From the NCBI RefSeq assembly GCF_041146795.1, contig NC_135174.1, forward strand, positions 4,341,878-4,405,877: a stretch of DNA of 64,000 bases, written 5' to 3'. Shown one piece after another: positions 21,147-34,500 of this stretch (within the stretch, counting starts at the first letter, position 1; each line of letters starts with the position of its first letter). Under the pieces are notes generated by a model. That model searched no databases and was not told where the DNA came from. It saw only the letters and a program-made list of their open reading frames with translations. The DNA is from Maylandia zebra (taxonomy: Eukaryota; Chordata; Actinopteri; Cichliformes; Cichlidae). The translations under genes and the position numbers were made by a program.

Positions 21147-21235
21147 CTGTCGTATGAGACAATGTGTGACGAAACATTTCTCCCACTGAAAACACTACAT
21201 CCAGATGAACAGAATCAACCTTTTGGTATCCACTG
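21147..21235 (+). mobile_element. Penelope/Neptune-like element 3' fragment
   Basis: Contains GACGAAACATTTCTCCCACT and CAGATGAACAGAATCAACCT. This end block is shared in opposite orientation with the larger fragment at 29452-30300. It is short and non-coding. Confidence 0.65.
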
Positions 21236-21924
21236 CTTACTCTGACAATGCACCAGAGAAGTTTACTTTTCAAAGCATAGCACTGTATATGTATTTGGAT
21301 TTAAAGTATAGATGATCCTCCTAATAAAGAGTCTTACAGTTTCTGAATACCCAAAGTTCAGGTCAGTATGGACCATTCTCAATATATGTAAAAACATGCA
21401 AGTTTCAAAGTGCATCTTTGAGATGCTCTGTGGTTTTTTATTTCTATGGTAAATGTTTGATCTAGTTAAAGATCAAACATGCATTCATACCTTCCTCTCA
21501 AATGGAACTAACAGTCACTGGTGAACTCAGAACAGTTACTATTTGGAAACTGATGTTAAAGGAATAGACAATTCTGACAATGACAAAGTCATTCACATCA
21601 TTAAGGAATGTACTGCTTGAGTCATGGTCATTATCATGAGAATACTCGAGAATCAGAGAGCTCAATCAGCAGTCTCAAAGCATAAGTACTCACTTCCCAC
21701 AACTCCTTTCCTTTCTCTGATGGCTCTGTTGTCGATCTACCAGCTGCAAAAGATGGAAAGTGCCCTCATGTTGTGGCTTGATGAAGAGCCTCCTCAAACA
21801 GCATAATCCTTGAGGCCTGTGCAGTACGTGGAAGTTGGCCTCTGGAGCCTTGCATATGATTGACTCTGCCATTGTGTGTCTTCAGCTGTCCTTCCAAGTG
21901 TGGTTTGACAGGTGAATATCCAAT

Positions 21925-22330
21925 GACTGCTCATCTGTCAGACGCCCTATTGTAATGCCACCACTGGACTCTGGAGTGACAAATCACGCTTCTCTGTCTT
22001 GCAGTCTGGGGAATGAGTCTGGGTTTGGCGGTTGTCAAAAGAACGGTACTTGTGTAAAGTTTGGTGGAAGTGGGAATATGATGTAAGGTTGTTTTCAGGA
22101 GCTGGCCTCGACCCCTTAGTTCCAGTGAAGGGAATTCTTAATGCTTCAGCACACCTAGACACTTTGGACAGTTTCGTGCTCCCAACTTTGAGGGAACAGT
22201 TTGGGGATAGTGCCTGTATTCCAACATATAGACACGGATAAGCAGGTTTGATGTGGAAGAACTTGACTGGACTGCACAGAATCCTTTGTGATGTTCAACA
22301 GCAGGTCAGATTTGCTGTTAGACCCCACTT
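21925..22330 (+). pseudogene. Tc1-like transposase remnant (second family)
   Basis: Encoded pieces in order are CHHWTLE (21956 region), WSDKSRFSV with the first DDE-region Asp (21975-21998), VWVWRLSKERYL (with a gap), and FSGAGLDPLVPVKGILNASA followed by FVLPTLREQFGDSA (22095-22215). CCAACATATAGACAC replaces the usual QHD box. The last piece is VEELDWTAQNP (about 22250-22285). Deletions and frameshifts are numerous. Its protein differs clearly from the Tc1 at 13.4-14.3 kb. Confidence 0.7.
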
Positions 22331-22877
22331 CCAGTCTTTATGCTAAGTGAGGCTAATTATCTCCAGCTCATCTCGTCATGGCAGCCTATACGGTCAAAGT
22401 ACCGGCCGATCATGCTCTAGATCTGTCTCTGCCTGTCCTCCTTATGAAAAAGCTCTTGGAAAGACATTGGTGGGAAATGTCCATCTAAGTGATAGTTATT
22501 TGGTATCCTGATGATGAACAGCCTTCTAGGAAGCTCGGTTTGACACACACAGACTATCCTTACCTTGGTCCAATAGTTCTCAAGTTCTGGGCAGCATTGT
22601 GCCCATTGTTGGCAATGCCGATCAAAGAATGCCTGCTGTTTTGGTGGGGAAGATATTCAAGAGAAGGCAGATTTAACAAAGTTATTACGAAGTAATGGCT
22701 TGATTTGGACCCACAGTGGTGAGTTTGTTTTACTCGTTATCTACTCACTCTTCACCAGATAAATTTTTATTTGTCTATACACCTACAATTTAGACAGTGC
22801 TAACCTCCTAAGCCCTAATCTAAGGCCCAATTGAATAACCTCTGTCTTATTTCATAAGACAAGCTAAATAATTAATA

Positions 22878-23152
22878 GCAGTGTAAATGGACTGAGTCTT
22901 ATATAGCCCTTCTCTACTCTCCCAGAGTACTCAAAGCGCTGTAAACAACATGCCTCATTCACCCAATCACAAGAACTTGCTTATATACTTAAGTGCAATC
23001 TAACCAACATTCACACTCCTATTGGAGAGCAACTTGGGGTTAGTATCTTGCCCAAGGATATTTGGCATGTAGCCTGGGGAAGCCAAGGATCAAACCACCA
23101 GCCTTCCAGTCAGTGGCTGATCTGCTCTACCACCTGAGCTACAGCCACCCCG
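22878..23152 (-). repeat. tRNA-derived SINE, nearly full length
   Basis: On the minus strand the head GGCTGTAGCTCAGGTGGTAG (A box, 23130-23141) is followed by GGTTTGATCC (B box, 23087-23096). The tRNA-unrelated body with CCTTGGGCAAGATACTAACC comes next, and the tail TTTGAGTACTCTGGGAGAG ends in ACTCAGTCCATTTAC. The A and B boxes are close to consensus, so the internal pol III promoter looks intact. This is the best copy in the window. Confidence 0.8.
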
Positions 23153-23154
23153 GT

Positions 23155-25379
23155 GGTAGTTGGTACTCCTTACTGTGTACTCCTGTCTTCTATATGGTCT
23201 AAGCCTGCAACAGAGAGGTTCTTTTCTATAGATGACCACCACCATCATCAGGATCACCAAACAAAACACTACAAAGAGGTTTAGGACAGAGACAGAACAA
23301 CAAGCTGTTACTGTTTCAGCTGTTTCAAGCTGCACATATAATATAGTTCATGCAGTGAACACAGCCATTTGGTACAACCAAGTTATTTACAATTCCTAAA
23401 TATTGAACCTACAGACTTCTGCTTGTAAATTTTACTTGACCCAGTTCTCTTCATTTTTATTTAAAGATTTTGTGTTTTCATAAATGTATTAGCAGTACAT
23501 CTCACAGTACTTGATTTAAATTATAAGCCAAAATAATTGAAAGCATTAAAAGAAACCCACTGCTATGTAAACGCGTAATATAGAAGAAGGATTATATTAC
23601 TGTATTAATGTATTGTTACCTTAAACTTTTTAATGTTATACACAGTGATGCCAAAGCAACTTCAACTCAGAACAAGTAATTGCTCTCTGTTGATGTCAGG
23701 GAAAATTCAACTATTAATGAATCCATGTTACTCTGTTATGTTAATGCCTGAGTGTTGCAATGTGCTATTAAAAAGGCTCACGCATAAATGTCAACAACAG
23801 AGACAGCTTGTCATCTGACAGTAAATACTGTTTTGTGTTCTGCATATCATACGGGTCAGCTGTTCCACACTTCAGTTTCATACGGTGGAACAGTTTGTAA
23901 TGAACCTTATGCGAAGTATAATAGCGAAGTTCTATGGTCTCACATCTGTCCGCTCCCTGGTGTTGCCGACTAAATCTAAGCTTGACATCACTTCCACTTT
24001 CCCGCACTGTCAAGCTGTTTGTGACATCCCTGGTCTAGTCCAATCATCTTCTCCCGGCCTTTTTCAGGCCAATCAGCATTCGTGCCACATACTTTGAATC
24101 TGTCATTCTCCTTTGCAGATGCCTTCATGCAGCCCACCCCCTCCTCATCACCACCTCTCATCACTTAGGTTCCATCTAAGCCACTGTCTTCATCTCCACC
24201 ACCAGCGTCTAGACTCTGGGGGGTCCTCCTCTAATCCCTATCACACCTGGGGTTCTGTTCCACTGAGTCAGGCCATTGGAGTCTAACCACCAAATATCTC
24301 TATCTTTATTCTCTACATCAATAAATCATGTTCATTCTTTCTAATGGCCTCTCCTTATTGAAATAATAAAGCCCTCCTCTGGATAAATTACACAGAACCT
24401 TTTGCACTGTGCCCATTGATTATATCAGAAAAATTAGCCCTTAAATCAAAAGCATATTGATTCTCCTTTATTCTCCTCTCATGCTGTTTTCAGAGGGAAA
24501 CATATGTTGAAACCTGAATTTACACTGGATTATTTGGCTAGTAGGCCTTCCACTCCCTTCCTTACATTTCCCCTTCAGGTCTGCTGAATTTTGAGCTGCT
24601 AATATGTGCAGCTCTGGGCAGAATGCTGTTTATTTCTAAAGTGAACTGGCTCCATCTTTGTAAATAAATTATAGTGCATTATTAGTAGATCTCAGTGTGA
24701 TATTGCAGAAAATTTGCAATATGCAGTATCACAATAATTTGCCCTGCCTGTTGTGATCCAATTGACCAACTCATTTCCTCCTCCCTAGGATTTCTATAAA
24801 TGCAATAACAGTCACTGAACTGAATAATCCTAAAGCCTACAATACAAAAACAAACATTATTAATTGATTATAATTAACCTTATAGATTTATGTTCTTCAG
24901 GGCAGACAACATCCTAACAAGTAGGGTTTTTTTCATGAACTCAGGGACATCACAATGAATTATGGCATTTTTCGCCTCTCCTTTCATAAGGGATGAAAGG
25001 AAATGAATGAATAATAATAACACTAATAATAATAATTTTCAACTACTTTAACAGAATTTCCCAAATGAAACATTTGTTATCTTATCCTGTCTCATTGTTA
25101 TTTCTACTAAAACAACTATAATTAAACGGAACATACATTCGTCTCCGTTTTTTAATATCATAGTATAATATCATTGTTTTGGAAATATACACAGAGATCC
25201 AAAGCACTGGGTAAAATAAATGATGTCGAACTTTATAGATCGAATATCTGAACTCTTGAAAGAAAAACCACCACAACAAAAAAAAGTGACAGCCATTCAA
25301 TCCTTCTCGGTCCATCCTCTGACCACTCATGCAGCGTGATGTGCGTGAATCACGACATACCATCATGTGGAGTGATGTA
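23155..25379. other. intergenic region upstream of rab37, nothing recognised
   Basis: About 2.2 kb with no ORF of a known family. A C-rich stretch at 24120-24260 looks like a repeat, but I cannot place it. Short AAT runs occur at 25011-25035. Confidence 0.35.
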
Positions 25380-25591
25380 GGCAGAAGCCCACAGACTGTG
25401 ATTCACTGTAAAGGAGGAGCCAGTTAAACAGCGTGGACTGTCGGAGAAGAGAGGAGGAGAGAAGAAAGCGAGCTGAGGGCTGTGAGACGACGAGTCGGCT
25501 GAAGCGAGAGTGCGAGGTTTACCAGCTTTTTATTTCCTCCGGAACCCTCGACGCTGTCATAAAGAAGCCTGTGAAGTGAAGGACTCTCAGG
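25380..25591 (+). promoter_or_regulatory. rab37 5'UTR/proximal promoter
   Basis: A purine-rich, G+C-enriched stretch directly before the rab37 ATG contrasts with the AT-rich flank. GAGAGGAGGAGAGAAGAAAG repeats and several CpGs are present. No TATA box is obvious. Transcription start is not determinable by eye. Confidence 0.4.
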
Positions 25592-28500
25592 ATGGAGCGG
25601 ATGGAGTCAATGGAGCCGATCTCGGCATACTACACCACGGATTACCCGGAGATCCAACCAGACAGTACTTACGGATCCAAAGAGACAACCGAGAGCCAGG
25701 CAATGACTCCACCACCTCCAACATATGACGAGGAGTTGGTGCACAAGGTACGACCATATGGTCATCATGATACAACAACAGGTTTCATAGCCAGGAGCAC
25801 TTTTATGCACTTACTTGCTGCGCGTTTTTTTCACGTGATTTTGCTTCTTGTTTATTTCTTCTTGTTTATTACTGGTGAAATGTGAGGAAACGTTTCTAAA
25901 CCCCGCAGCATCCCGGTCCTTGACCGGATTTGCGCTCACGTGGTGCTGATTTACATTCAGATGCAATTTATAGTTGGTCTGTTTCCAGCCCTAATGTGTG
26001 TCAAATCACTTAATTCCTTCTGAGATGAGCTGTCAGCTTACAAGAAGGTCCCCCTTCACATATGAGCCGATTACTTCCTGCTGTCAGGGCAGGAAAGCTT
26101 TAAAAGAGGTCACTTTCTTTGAAAAAATGTCTTAACCAAACGCCAAATTCCCAAAGCAATCCTCACATTTAGGTGTTGATCACCAAAAAGTGCTGTAGAA
26201 TAAAATTACATTTCAAACTCAAATTTTAGTTGACAAGTACACTTTCAGTTTCTCCTTACTGCGACCCAAAGCTCAAATAACCCATAAATACAACAGTAAA
26301 TACACTAATTTATTTCTGACACCTTAAATTCCATAACTCAAACACACTAAAATACACAAACACACTAAAATGTCAGAGTGAATGTGATCCTGTTTTGACT
26401 GTTGTCACAAAAACTGTACAATATAGCCATTTGTCATTCAAAAAGCTTAATTGCGCTCGCAGCAAGCAGTTAAGTTACATTAATGTCTGGATTTAAAGAG
26501 AACCACTGAATCCTTCCTGGTGCTCCCATTTGACCTCACTGTTGATGGAACAAAGATAAAAGAGGAGCTCCCTTTAGGCTTCAGTGAAATGTCACATTGT
26601 ATTTCAGAGCTGTGTTGCAGAAACCATTTCCCTTCAGTCTGGAGGAGTCATGTCATTCAAATGGCATATCTTTCTTCTGATAAGCATCTGGCCTCCAGCC
26701 TGCTATGTTCTAATTTCTCTCTTTTTAGATATAGCAACTGAGCAGAATTAGCACATCAATACTCTGATTCAACTGATAAGACATAAACTTTAAAATAAAA
26801 CTATCCGGTAAAGTCAAAAATGTATTCCCTTTAACTAGCTGCCTTTAATTGCCTTAGAAATTTATTATAATCTTGCTACTTATTTATTTATGTTTGCACT
26901 CATAAATGTCCCAGATCATTGGGTGCACCCTTGGTTTAGGTTCAGGGTTATTGGCAAGGTTAGGCATACACTTATTTTTAAGTTTATAGAGAGAGTCTCT
27001 GGGAAATTAACAGAATCAAATTCACTTCATCTCTCTGAAGTCTAAAGGCATGTGTATGTGTCATCTTAGTGTGGAATGTGATTGGTTGGGACCAAAATGC
27101 AGACCCTAAAGGAAGGTAGAATTAAACATGAAATGAATTAGAGCAGGCCGGGCCCTGCCATTGACTGACCTAGGTGGAAGCACTGCTGCAGCACACAAAG
27201 CATTGATATCTCCACCAAGCTGGGTGCAGAGGTGGTGATGGACAGCATTACGGAGGACCAGGCTTACTCTTTGAAGATGGCGGGCTCAGACAAAGCCTAT
27301 CTTTTAAATGCAATTCAGAGTTTCCTTACATAGACTTGGGCTGGGAAGCAGCCGATTATTGTTCAAACAACACAATTATAATTTGTGAAATTGAAAATGA
27401 AATAACTTTTTTATTTTATATATATTTAATATTTTTATTTTATGAAAAGTCTGGATGTACCTCTTTACCATTCTCATGCATGTGCACACACATGCACATG
27501 TGGTCTGCGTCACTGCCATAACAAATACATTCTGTGCACTGCCAGCTATAAGACCTTATGCAGAAACGTTTGTGATTTTCCTAGTAATTTCAAATGAATT
27601 TCAATCATAAAAAAGGTTGTGAATACTTGTGTAAAAAGATATTTTAAGTATTTAAGTTTTAATAAATTTACTCCCAAACACTCCAAAAACCATCATCACT
27701 GTCATGGGGTGGATTTTGTGTGTAGATTTACTCGGCATTGTTTGGCTGTAAAGGGCTAAGGAATGCAGTGCGAGTCTTCACAAAGATAGATGCAATTCTA
27801 ACATGTGACTGTTATATCAGCTCACACATATACACACCACACACAGACTTGTAGTGTCAGGGAAGCAGGTGCACTGAAAGGGGTCATATTCTAAGAATAC
27901 ACCGTGTTCTTTGTGTCTAAATCAAGAAGAGTAATTTCAAGTGAACTTGAAAAAGTCAGTCTTGCCTTTTTGCCCTTCCTTTGCCAATATAAATAATAAA
28001 GGGACTAAAAAAGGTTTATCCTATCTTTTGTACTCACTCTTCTCAGGCTTTCACTCTGCCTTACTTTTTCCTCCCAGGAGGAGTTCTAATTACACAACAA
28101 AAAAGGCTCTTTTTAAGAGCTCGTTGGTGAGGCCAGTACTTACTCATGAAGCTGAAATGGTTACAGTTGCTTTGTGGATTCCGTTCTGTTATTAATTCTC
28201 CCTTCAATACTCACAGTTGTCCCAGATGACATTTTTAATAAAGTCAACCTAATACTGCTTTTGTAATATTTTTGGAAAGATTAGCTTAGAGACATCTTTA
28301 CAGACAGAGTGGTTTTGTATTTTTTCTTACTGCCAATATTTCACATTAATACCCACAAAAACATTGCATTCTTTTGTATCTCGCAGTGGTTTCCTGTTTT
28401 TTCCATTCTCTCCATGGCCCTCATCCAAAAGACACATTTTTAAAGCTGCAAAGCACTTTTTTTTTTCTTTTTTTTTTCATTTTAAAAAAGTCTGTAAGTG

Positions 28501-31500
28501 TAGTAAAACCATGGTAGCTACCTGTCCACCACAAAAAAGCAGACATCACTATCAACTAGCTGGTTGAGTGTTTAGCTAAATAGCAGCAGACCAAAACAGA
28601 ACTAAAAAGGTGGATACAGGACTTTAATTTGTCTAAAAAAAACAAACACTTGGTCTTACAGATTGCAGGGCACATTGACTTTTAGTATTGGAAACAGTGA
28701 CTTTATCGCCTGTTGTTCTGTGGTTTCAAACCCCAGCTGTGCAGTATATCAAAGCTTAAATCAGTGGCAATTTGGAAACTGTCAAGCTAAATTACATTCT
28801 GGTCAATACTGCACATGCTCCAGGAAGAGAAAAGTGACATTTCAGAGAACTGTATCACTCTAAATTCACCACATCCCCTAATGCTGTTACTCCAACGACT
28901 TGTAAAAAGACATCCCATGCTTATTGCCTCAGTAACCTCCACAGAAGCTCATACTGAGGCTAGAAAGGAAATTTGCAGGCACTTAGCAATCTGCCTGTGA
29001 ACCACAGAGATGAGAGAAATCTAATTCTTCTTTCTCTCGCGCACTACAACACATATACACAATATACATCATCAGTGTGTAATTCCCAAACATCTGTGGT
29101 GCATTCGCCTCATTACCTCCTGTCTCTAGAGGGGTTTCATGAGACAGTCTCACTTCTCGGCTAACTACAATTTAGTAGCATCACCATATGTACGTGTGTA
29201 GTGAGTACAATGAGTATGTTTTTTTTTTTCTCAGCACTAATTCCATCTTCACATGTACACATGGAGGCATTATGTTACACACTCTCAGTTATGTCCAGTA
29301 AAGAGGGAAGTGATACAGCTGAATCACAGCAGGATCAGATCAAAATATTTAAATAAATTATTGTCTTCAGATTTAGATGCAGTCAGTGGCTTATGTGATC
29401 ACAGACTGCATGTAAAAGACAGATGTATCTTCCACATCCCAAAAAGTTAATTCTGTTCATCTGGACGTGGCGTTTTCAGTGGGAGAAACATTTCCTCACT
29501 CATCCAAGTGACTTCTTCAGTCTCAGCTGACTGCAGATTTCCCCAACTTTATAAACAGTACATGTGCATAATGACCGAAACTAGAATCAATGGTGAAAAA
29601 TGGACTGTCAGGTCAGTTTCTTGATCGTTAATGTGATCAACAACCACTGATCAAAAACCATTGATTAATGGCCATGAGTACCATTCACAGAGAGTTGGGG
29701 AATGGCTGCAATCACAGCATTATAAGATGGTCAAAGATGTACCCTTAGGCACCCTCTTCAATTCAGAGATATCTGTATCTGTGGGGATGGTGTTCGCTCT
29801 GCGTTGTACCATCCTGATGACACCCAGTTTGTGCTTCAGTGGATGAAGCAGAAGCACAAGCCTTAAATAATGATCCGTAAGCGTAGGTTTATAGTACACA
29901 TCAACTTTCAAATGTCCCCATTACTGATGGAAATCTCACAGTCTAAGAAGGCTAACCTGTCATTTTTCATATCATCTGTGGTGAGCCTGAAATAATTTTT
30001 CTACTGAGTTAATGTGATCAGTGAAATGTGGTATATCCAGTACACCACTTCCTATGTCCCTACGAAGTAGTGTACTGGCAGATGTTAGAAAGTTTGACCT
30101 GCAGTCTTACCAACAGCCATCAGGAGTAGACTTCCACTCTTTAGAAAAAGAGCCCTAATCAGGCACCAACTGGGTACCTGGTTATCAGCACCTGGAGTAC
30201 CAGAAACTCAAAATAAGAGTCAATAGCAGAATAATCTGTTTGACGTTGGCAGAGAAGATTTGGTTTTTGATGTACACAACCCACACACTCAACTCTGCTA
30301 CTCAAAATGCATATGCATTTTTTGTGGCACTATTTAAGGAGAAATAAACAGATTTTTCAAAGCTATCAAATTTATTGCCTAAAAGCATTATTACATCAAA
30401 GAAAAACCAGATACAAATTTCCTTAGGTTTATGCTGTGAGTTTTACTGTGCGGCTCCCCACCTTTCAGGACACAGTAAACTGGAAAAGCAGAATACATGT
30501 AAAGCCTCTCTGTACAAGGTGTATTTCAAAGGAAGAATAAGGAAGTGAATTTGCTGGTGACTCCTGAGTAAAGCTGATATGAAAATTCACTGGATGACTG
30601 ATGAGGCAGTATCCATATTTAATCCAGCACACTGGGATGTAACTCTTTTCTAAAAATCCTCCATATGCTGAAATCAAATGAGGCTACAAAAGCTGCTTTA
30701 GCTTCTCAGCTCTAATCCTTTCCTCCATTCCCCCCACTTCTTTTATTTATCCCTGATCATTCATAAAGCCTTGAGGCAAAATTGAGTTCAACCACTGCCT
30801 GGTTTATCTGATGAGTGTCATGCCTTCACTTTTTTCTTGATTTGTCTTAGTTCTTTACAAACTGCTCATCATCAGATCAAGTTCAAGTTCAAGAACTTTA
30901 TGCATTCTATCCCAATTTATGAACCTTTTTCTATTAGTTTAGCATGCCAGAAAACTCACCTGCTATTATTAAAGCAGCACTGAAAAACTCAGCGCTTTAA
31001 CCCCTGGGCCATTTGTCATTCAGTGCAATTTTAAGGCAGGCCTACTTGTGCATATCTGACCAAGAGCGATAATCACATTTACTGTCTTTTCACACAATAT
31101 TTGGCCACAATGACAATGAGTACTCCTGAGTTTTATCAAGACAGGACTGGTTGAAAGTTTTGTTGCCTTTTTAAGACCACTTTATTACATTTCCATGGTT
31201 ACTATTACTAGACATCAAGTGAAGACCACTTCTGACAGCACATCTGCATTTGAATCATAAAGCAACTGTAGTGGATGCTCCAGCCCAGTAGCTCTTCTAG
31301 TATTCTACCCCAGTGATTAACGGCCACTGCAGCTAATTAGTGCATAAAATACATTACTGAATGTGTATTAAGGTGAAATCTAAGAGTGTGAAGATGAAGG
31401 TTCTTTCATGAGAGTTAATGAATGGAAGTCTATTTTTTATGCCTAACTTTCTTTCTATAAACATAATTAAGATTTTTATTGTCTCAACCTGCCACTCTAT

Positions 31501-34500
31501 AAAATGCATTTGGGTGTAAATGAAGAACTACCCTGGTGCCACAGAGAGGAAAGAATGTGAATTTGGCAAAGAACAAAGATTGGCATTGATTTCGGCACTG
31601 AGTTTCTTAAAGATGGCATTTCCTTTGCCTTGCAAAGGGTTACCAAAATATTTACATATATTTTATTCAAAACTTATATGTAGCCAATATACCCTAACCT
31701 ATGCTTAAAAAATTTAGGTTTAGCCTTTCTGCGATTTTTAAAGCTTTCAAGAACAAACGTTCAAACACAGGTCTTTTCATTGCCTGTCTTTACAATCTAC
31801 AATCCTTTTAGTTGTCTCTTCCTAAACATAACCACATAATGATTGAAGAAATCCATCATTCTTGTGGCTTACTGCATTATTTACTGCATTTTTCTTCTGG
31901 CAATAATATTTATAATATATTTCACTACAGGATAAAATGAAGTCATTTGGCTGTCACAAGATAAAAGCCACATAGCCTGCATCAAAACTCCCAGATCACT
32001 CCTTGAAGAGAGCAGAGAACAGCTTGACTGTGTCGCACTTACTTAATCTGCCACAGTTAAAGGACACTTTGTGGGTGTGGAGGTGGTGGGTACCCTGGTG
32101 TGACTGAAATTAAAGCGCAGTAGACAATGAAATATTGACTGATGGTCCTGGTGACTAAGTTGGATGTGTGAATGCTGCCTTTCATTGATTCCATTGTCTT
32201 GAAGGTTATCTCCTCTGGCTTGTGAGTCATGCGGTAATAGTGGTACACTGCCAAGCTCTTAGAAAAGAAAATGTCGGTGCTGCTTGGAAACAGAATTGTC
32301 GACCATGACACAGATGTTGACTCACAACTGAAAATTATGAAATGATTGCAAGCATTCAACCATAAAGAGATTTTCAAGGCCAATTGAGACTGCAGCCAGG
32401 CTACTTCCTGCTGCTCCCGTATCACTAGGGGTCACCACAGCTTACTCTGTGCCTCTACCATATACTTAGACCATATATATAGAGGTAAGAAATTTAACTG
32501 TGGGATTTTATGTGTTTTCCTACAGACAATCCTGGTTGGGGACAGTGGTGTGGGGAAGACATCTCTGCTGGTGCAGTTTGATCAGGGCAAGTTCATCCCT
32601 GGCTCATTCTCTGCCACAGTGGGCATCGGATTCACAGTGAGTGCTTGGAACAATTTTTTTTTTTTATGAAATTGGACTGGCTTTTATTTATCCATGGTTT
32701 TAGATTTGCCTCTGGCATTTCAGACATTAGCAGTGTGGGAGGAGGCAACCTAAGTGTCATTGTGTGAGAGGTGGGGTACACCTTGGACAGGTCACCAGTC
32801 TGTCTCCGTTTTATATATATATGCAGATTATACAACTTATATGTATAATCTGCAAATGAATACTTTCCATCCTCTTTAGAGTTTGCTCATTTCGATAAAA
32901 AGCTGATGATTCACATTTGCCACTCAGTGCCATTAAAATCAATGCAGAAGAGAGGTTGTAATGAGCACAGGCAGTAGCTAGTGTGACGTCACTCACTGGT
33001 TTGTAAGTTCTTATTATCAAGCCTCAAGATGACCCTTTCTGTCTTGGTGTTTTGAAACCAGATGTGATGAGAAAGGGATGGTTCTCATTGGCTAATGACT
33101 TGTGATTGAAAAGTAATTCACCGGGAGTATCCTCCTTTGTGAAACTTATCACTTGATTGATGAAAATTTACAAAATGGGCCAAGCAGATTATTCAATATA
33201 GGACGTCAGGGCCAGGGAAACATTTCCTTACAGTCATTGGACTTAGATGTGTTTTTGCACCTACATGTTTCACTTTCCAAGCCTTAAAGCTACATCTATC
33301 TTTAATACTATCTACATTAATGACATGAGAATGTAATTAGAACCACCCCGCTGAAATCTTAAATGGTGAAATTTAGAAATATTTTTTAAAACAATTCTGA
33401 AGTTTGCAACGATTTAATATAGTATTAAATGAAGCAAGTGGGAGGGTTTTCTTTCCCATAAGTTTTTATACGTTGTGACTTCTTTTTGCAACATGAGTCA
33501 CCCCCTGCTGACCATTAAAAGGAATGGAGGTTTGAGGTAGTTGTACATTGCCTCTCTCACTAAACATATATTTCAAAATCTGAAGAAATAAAGCCACAAC
33601 TATCGACAAACATAGATAACTTGTCTTTGTACTTTGCATTTTTAATTTGTTCTACTAGCTGCTCGTACTGTTCTTCTGTTTCTACCTCTCTCAGAATAAA
33701 GTGGTGACTGTGGATAACGTAAAGGTCAAACTGCAGGTCAGTAAGTAAATCAGTTCCAGTGCAAAGTTGATGTGCTTACACAATAGCACTCTATTTTTAG
33801 AGTAGTGGCTGGTTTCCTCTTGGGCATCACCATTATAAGTGAAAATAAGAAGTAGCCAAGTGGAAACAGGCCAGTTCTTTTCTGTTTCAGATATGGGACA
33901 CAGCAGGACAGGAAAGGTTCAGAAGCGTGACACATGCGTATTACAGAGATGCACACGGTGAGGCGATACAAACCCTAATCCATATCACAGCATCACAGGT
34001 GTTACACTGGCACTCAATTTTTGTTGGTTCTCTTTCCAAAGCTTTGCTCCTTTTGTATGACATCACCAGCAAATCATCTTTTGACAACATTAGGGTAAGT
34101 CTGTGTTTGTACCCTGGGAAAATATGAAAATGTGCTACAGTTAAAGATTTATTTATGAGTGTGTTTGTATGTCTCTTGCTTCAGGCTTGGTTAACAGAGA
34201 TCCACGAGTATGCACAGAGCAATGTAGTCATCATGTTGCTGGGCAACAAGGTAAGAGGAAATTGTTTGAGAAGCTTAGCATGTGGAGCAAAAAGTGCAAA
34301 AGAAGGATATGATCTGTGCTGAAGACAGAGCAGTTTCTGGATCAGGGCATTTTGTAAAGATAATGTAAACGAGTTATAAAAGAGTTAGAGCAAAGTGATA
34401 GTGCTGCTTTGGGTTCAAGTGTCGGGTTTAAGTATATGTAACAATATGAATGCAATGATAAAAATGTGAGTGGCGCCACATCGTAGGTAGCTTAGTAATA

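Noticed and set aside
22878-23152. Possible tRNA gene
   Set aside because: A and B boxes are present but the tRNA fold is not maintained and a SINE body and tail follow; it is a SINE.
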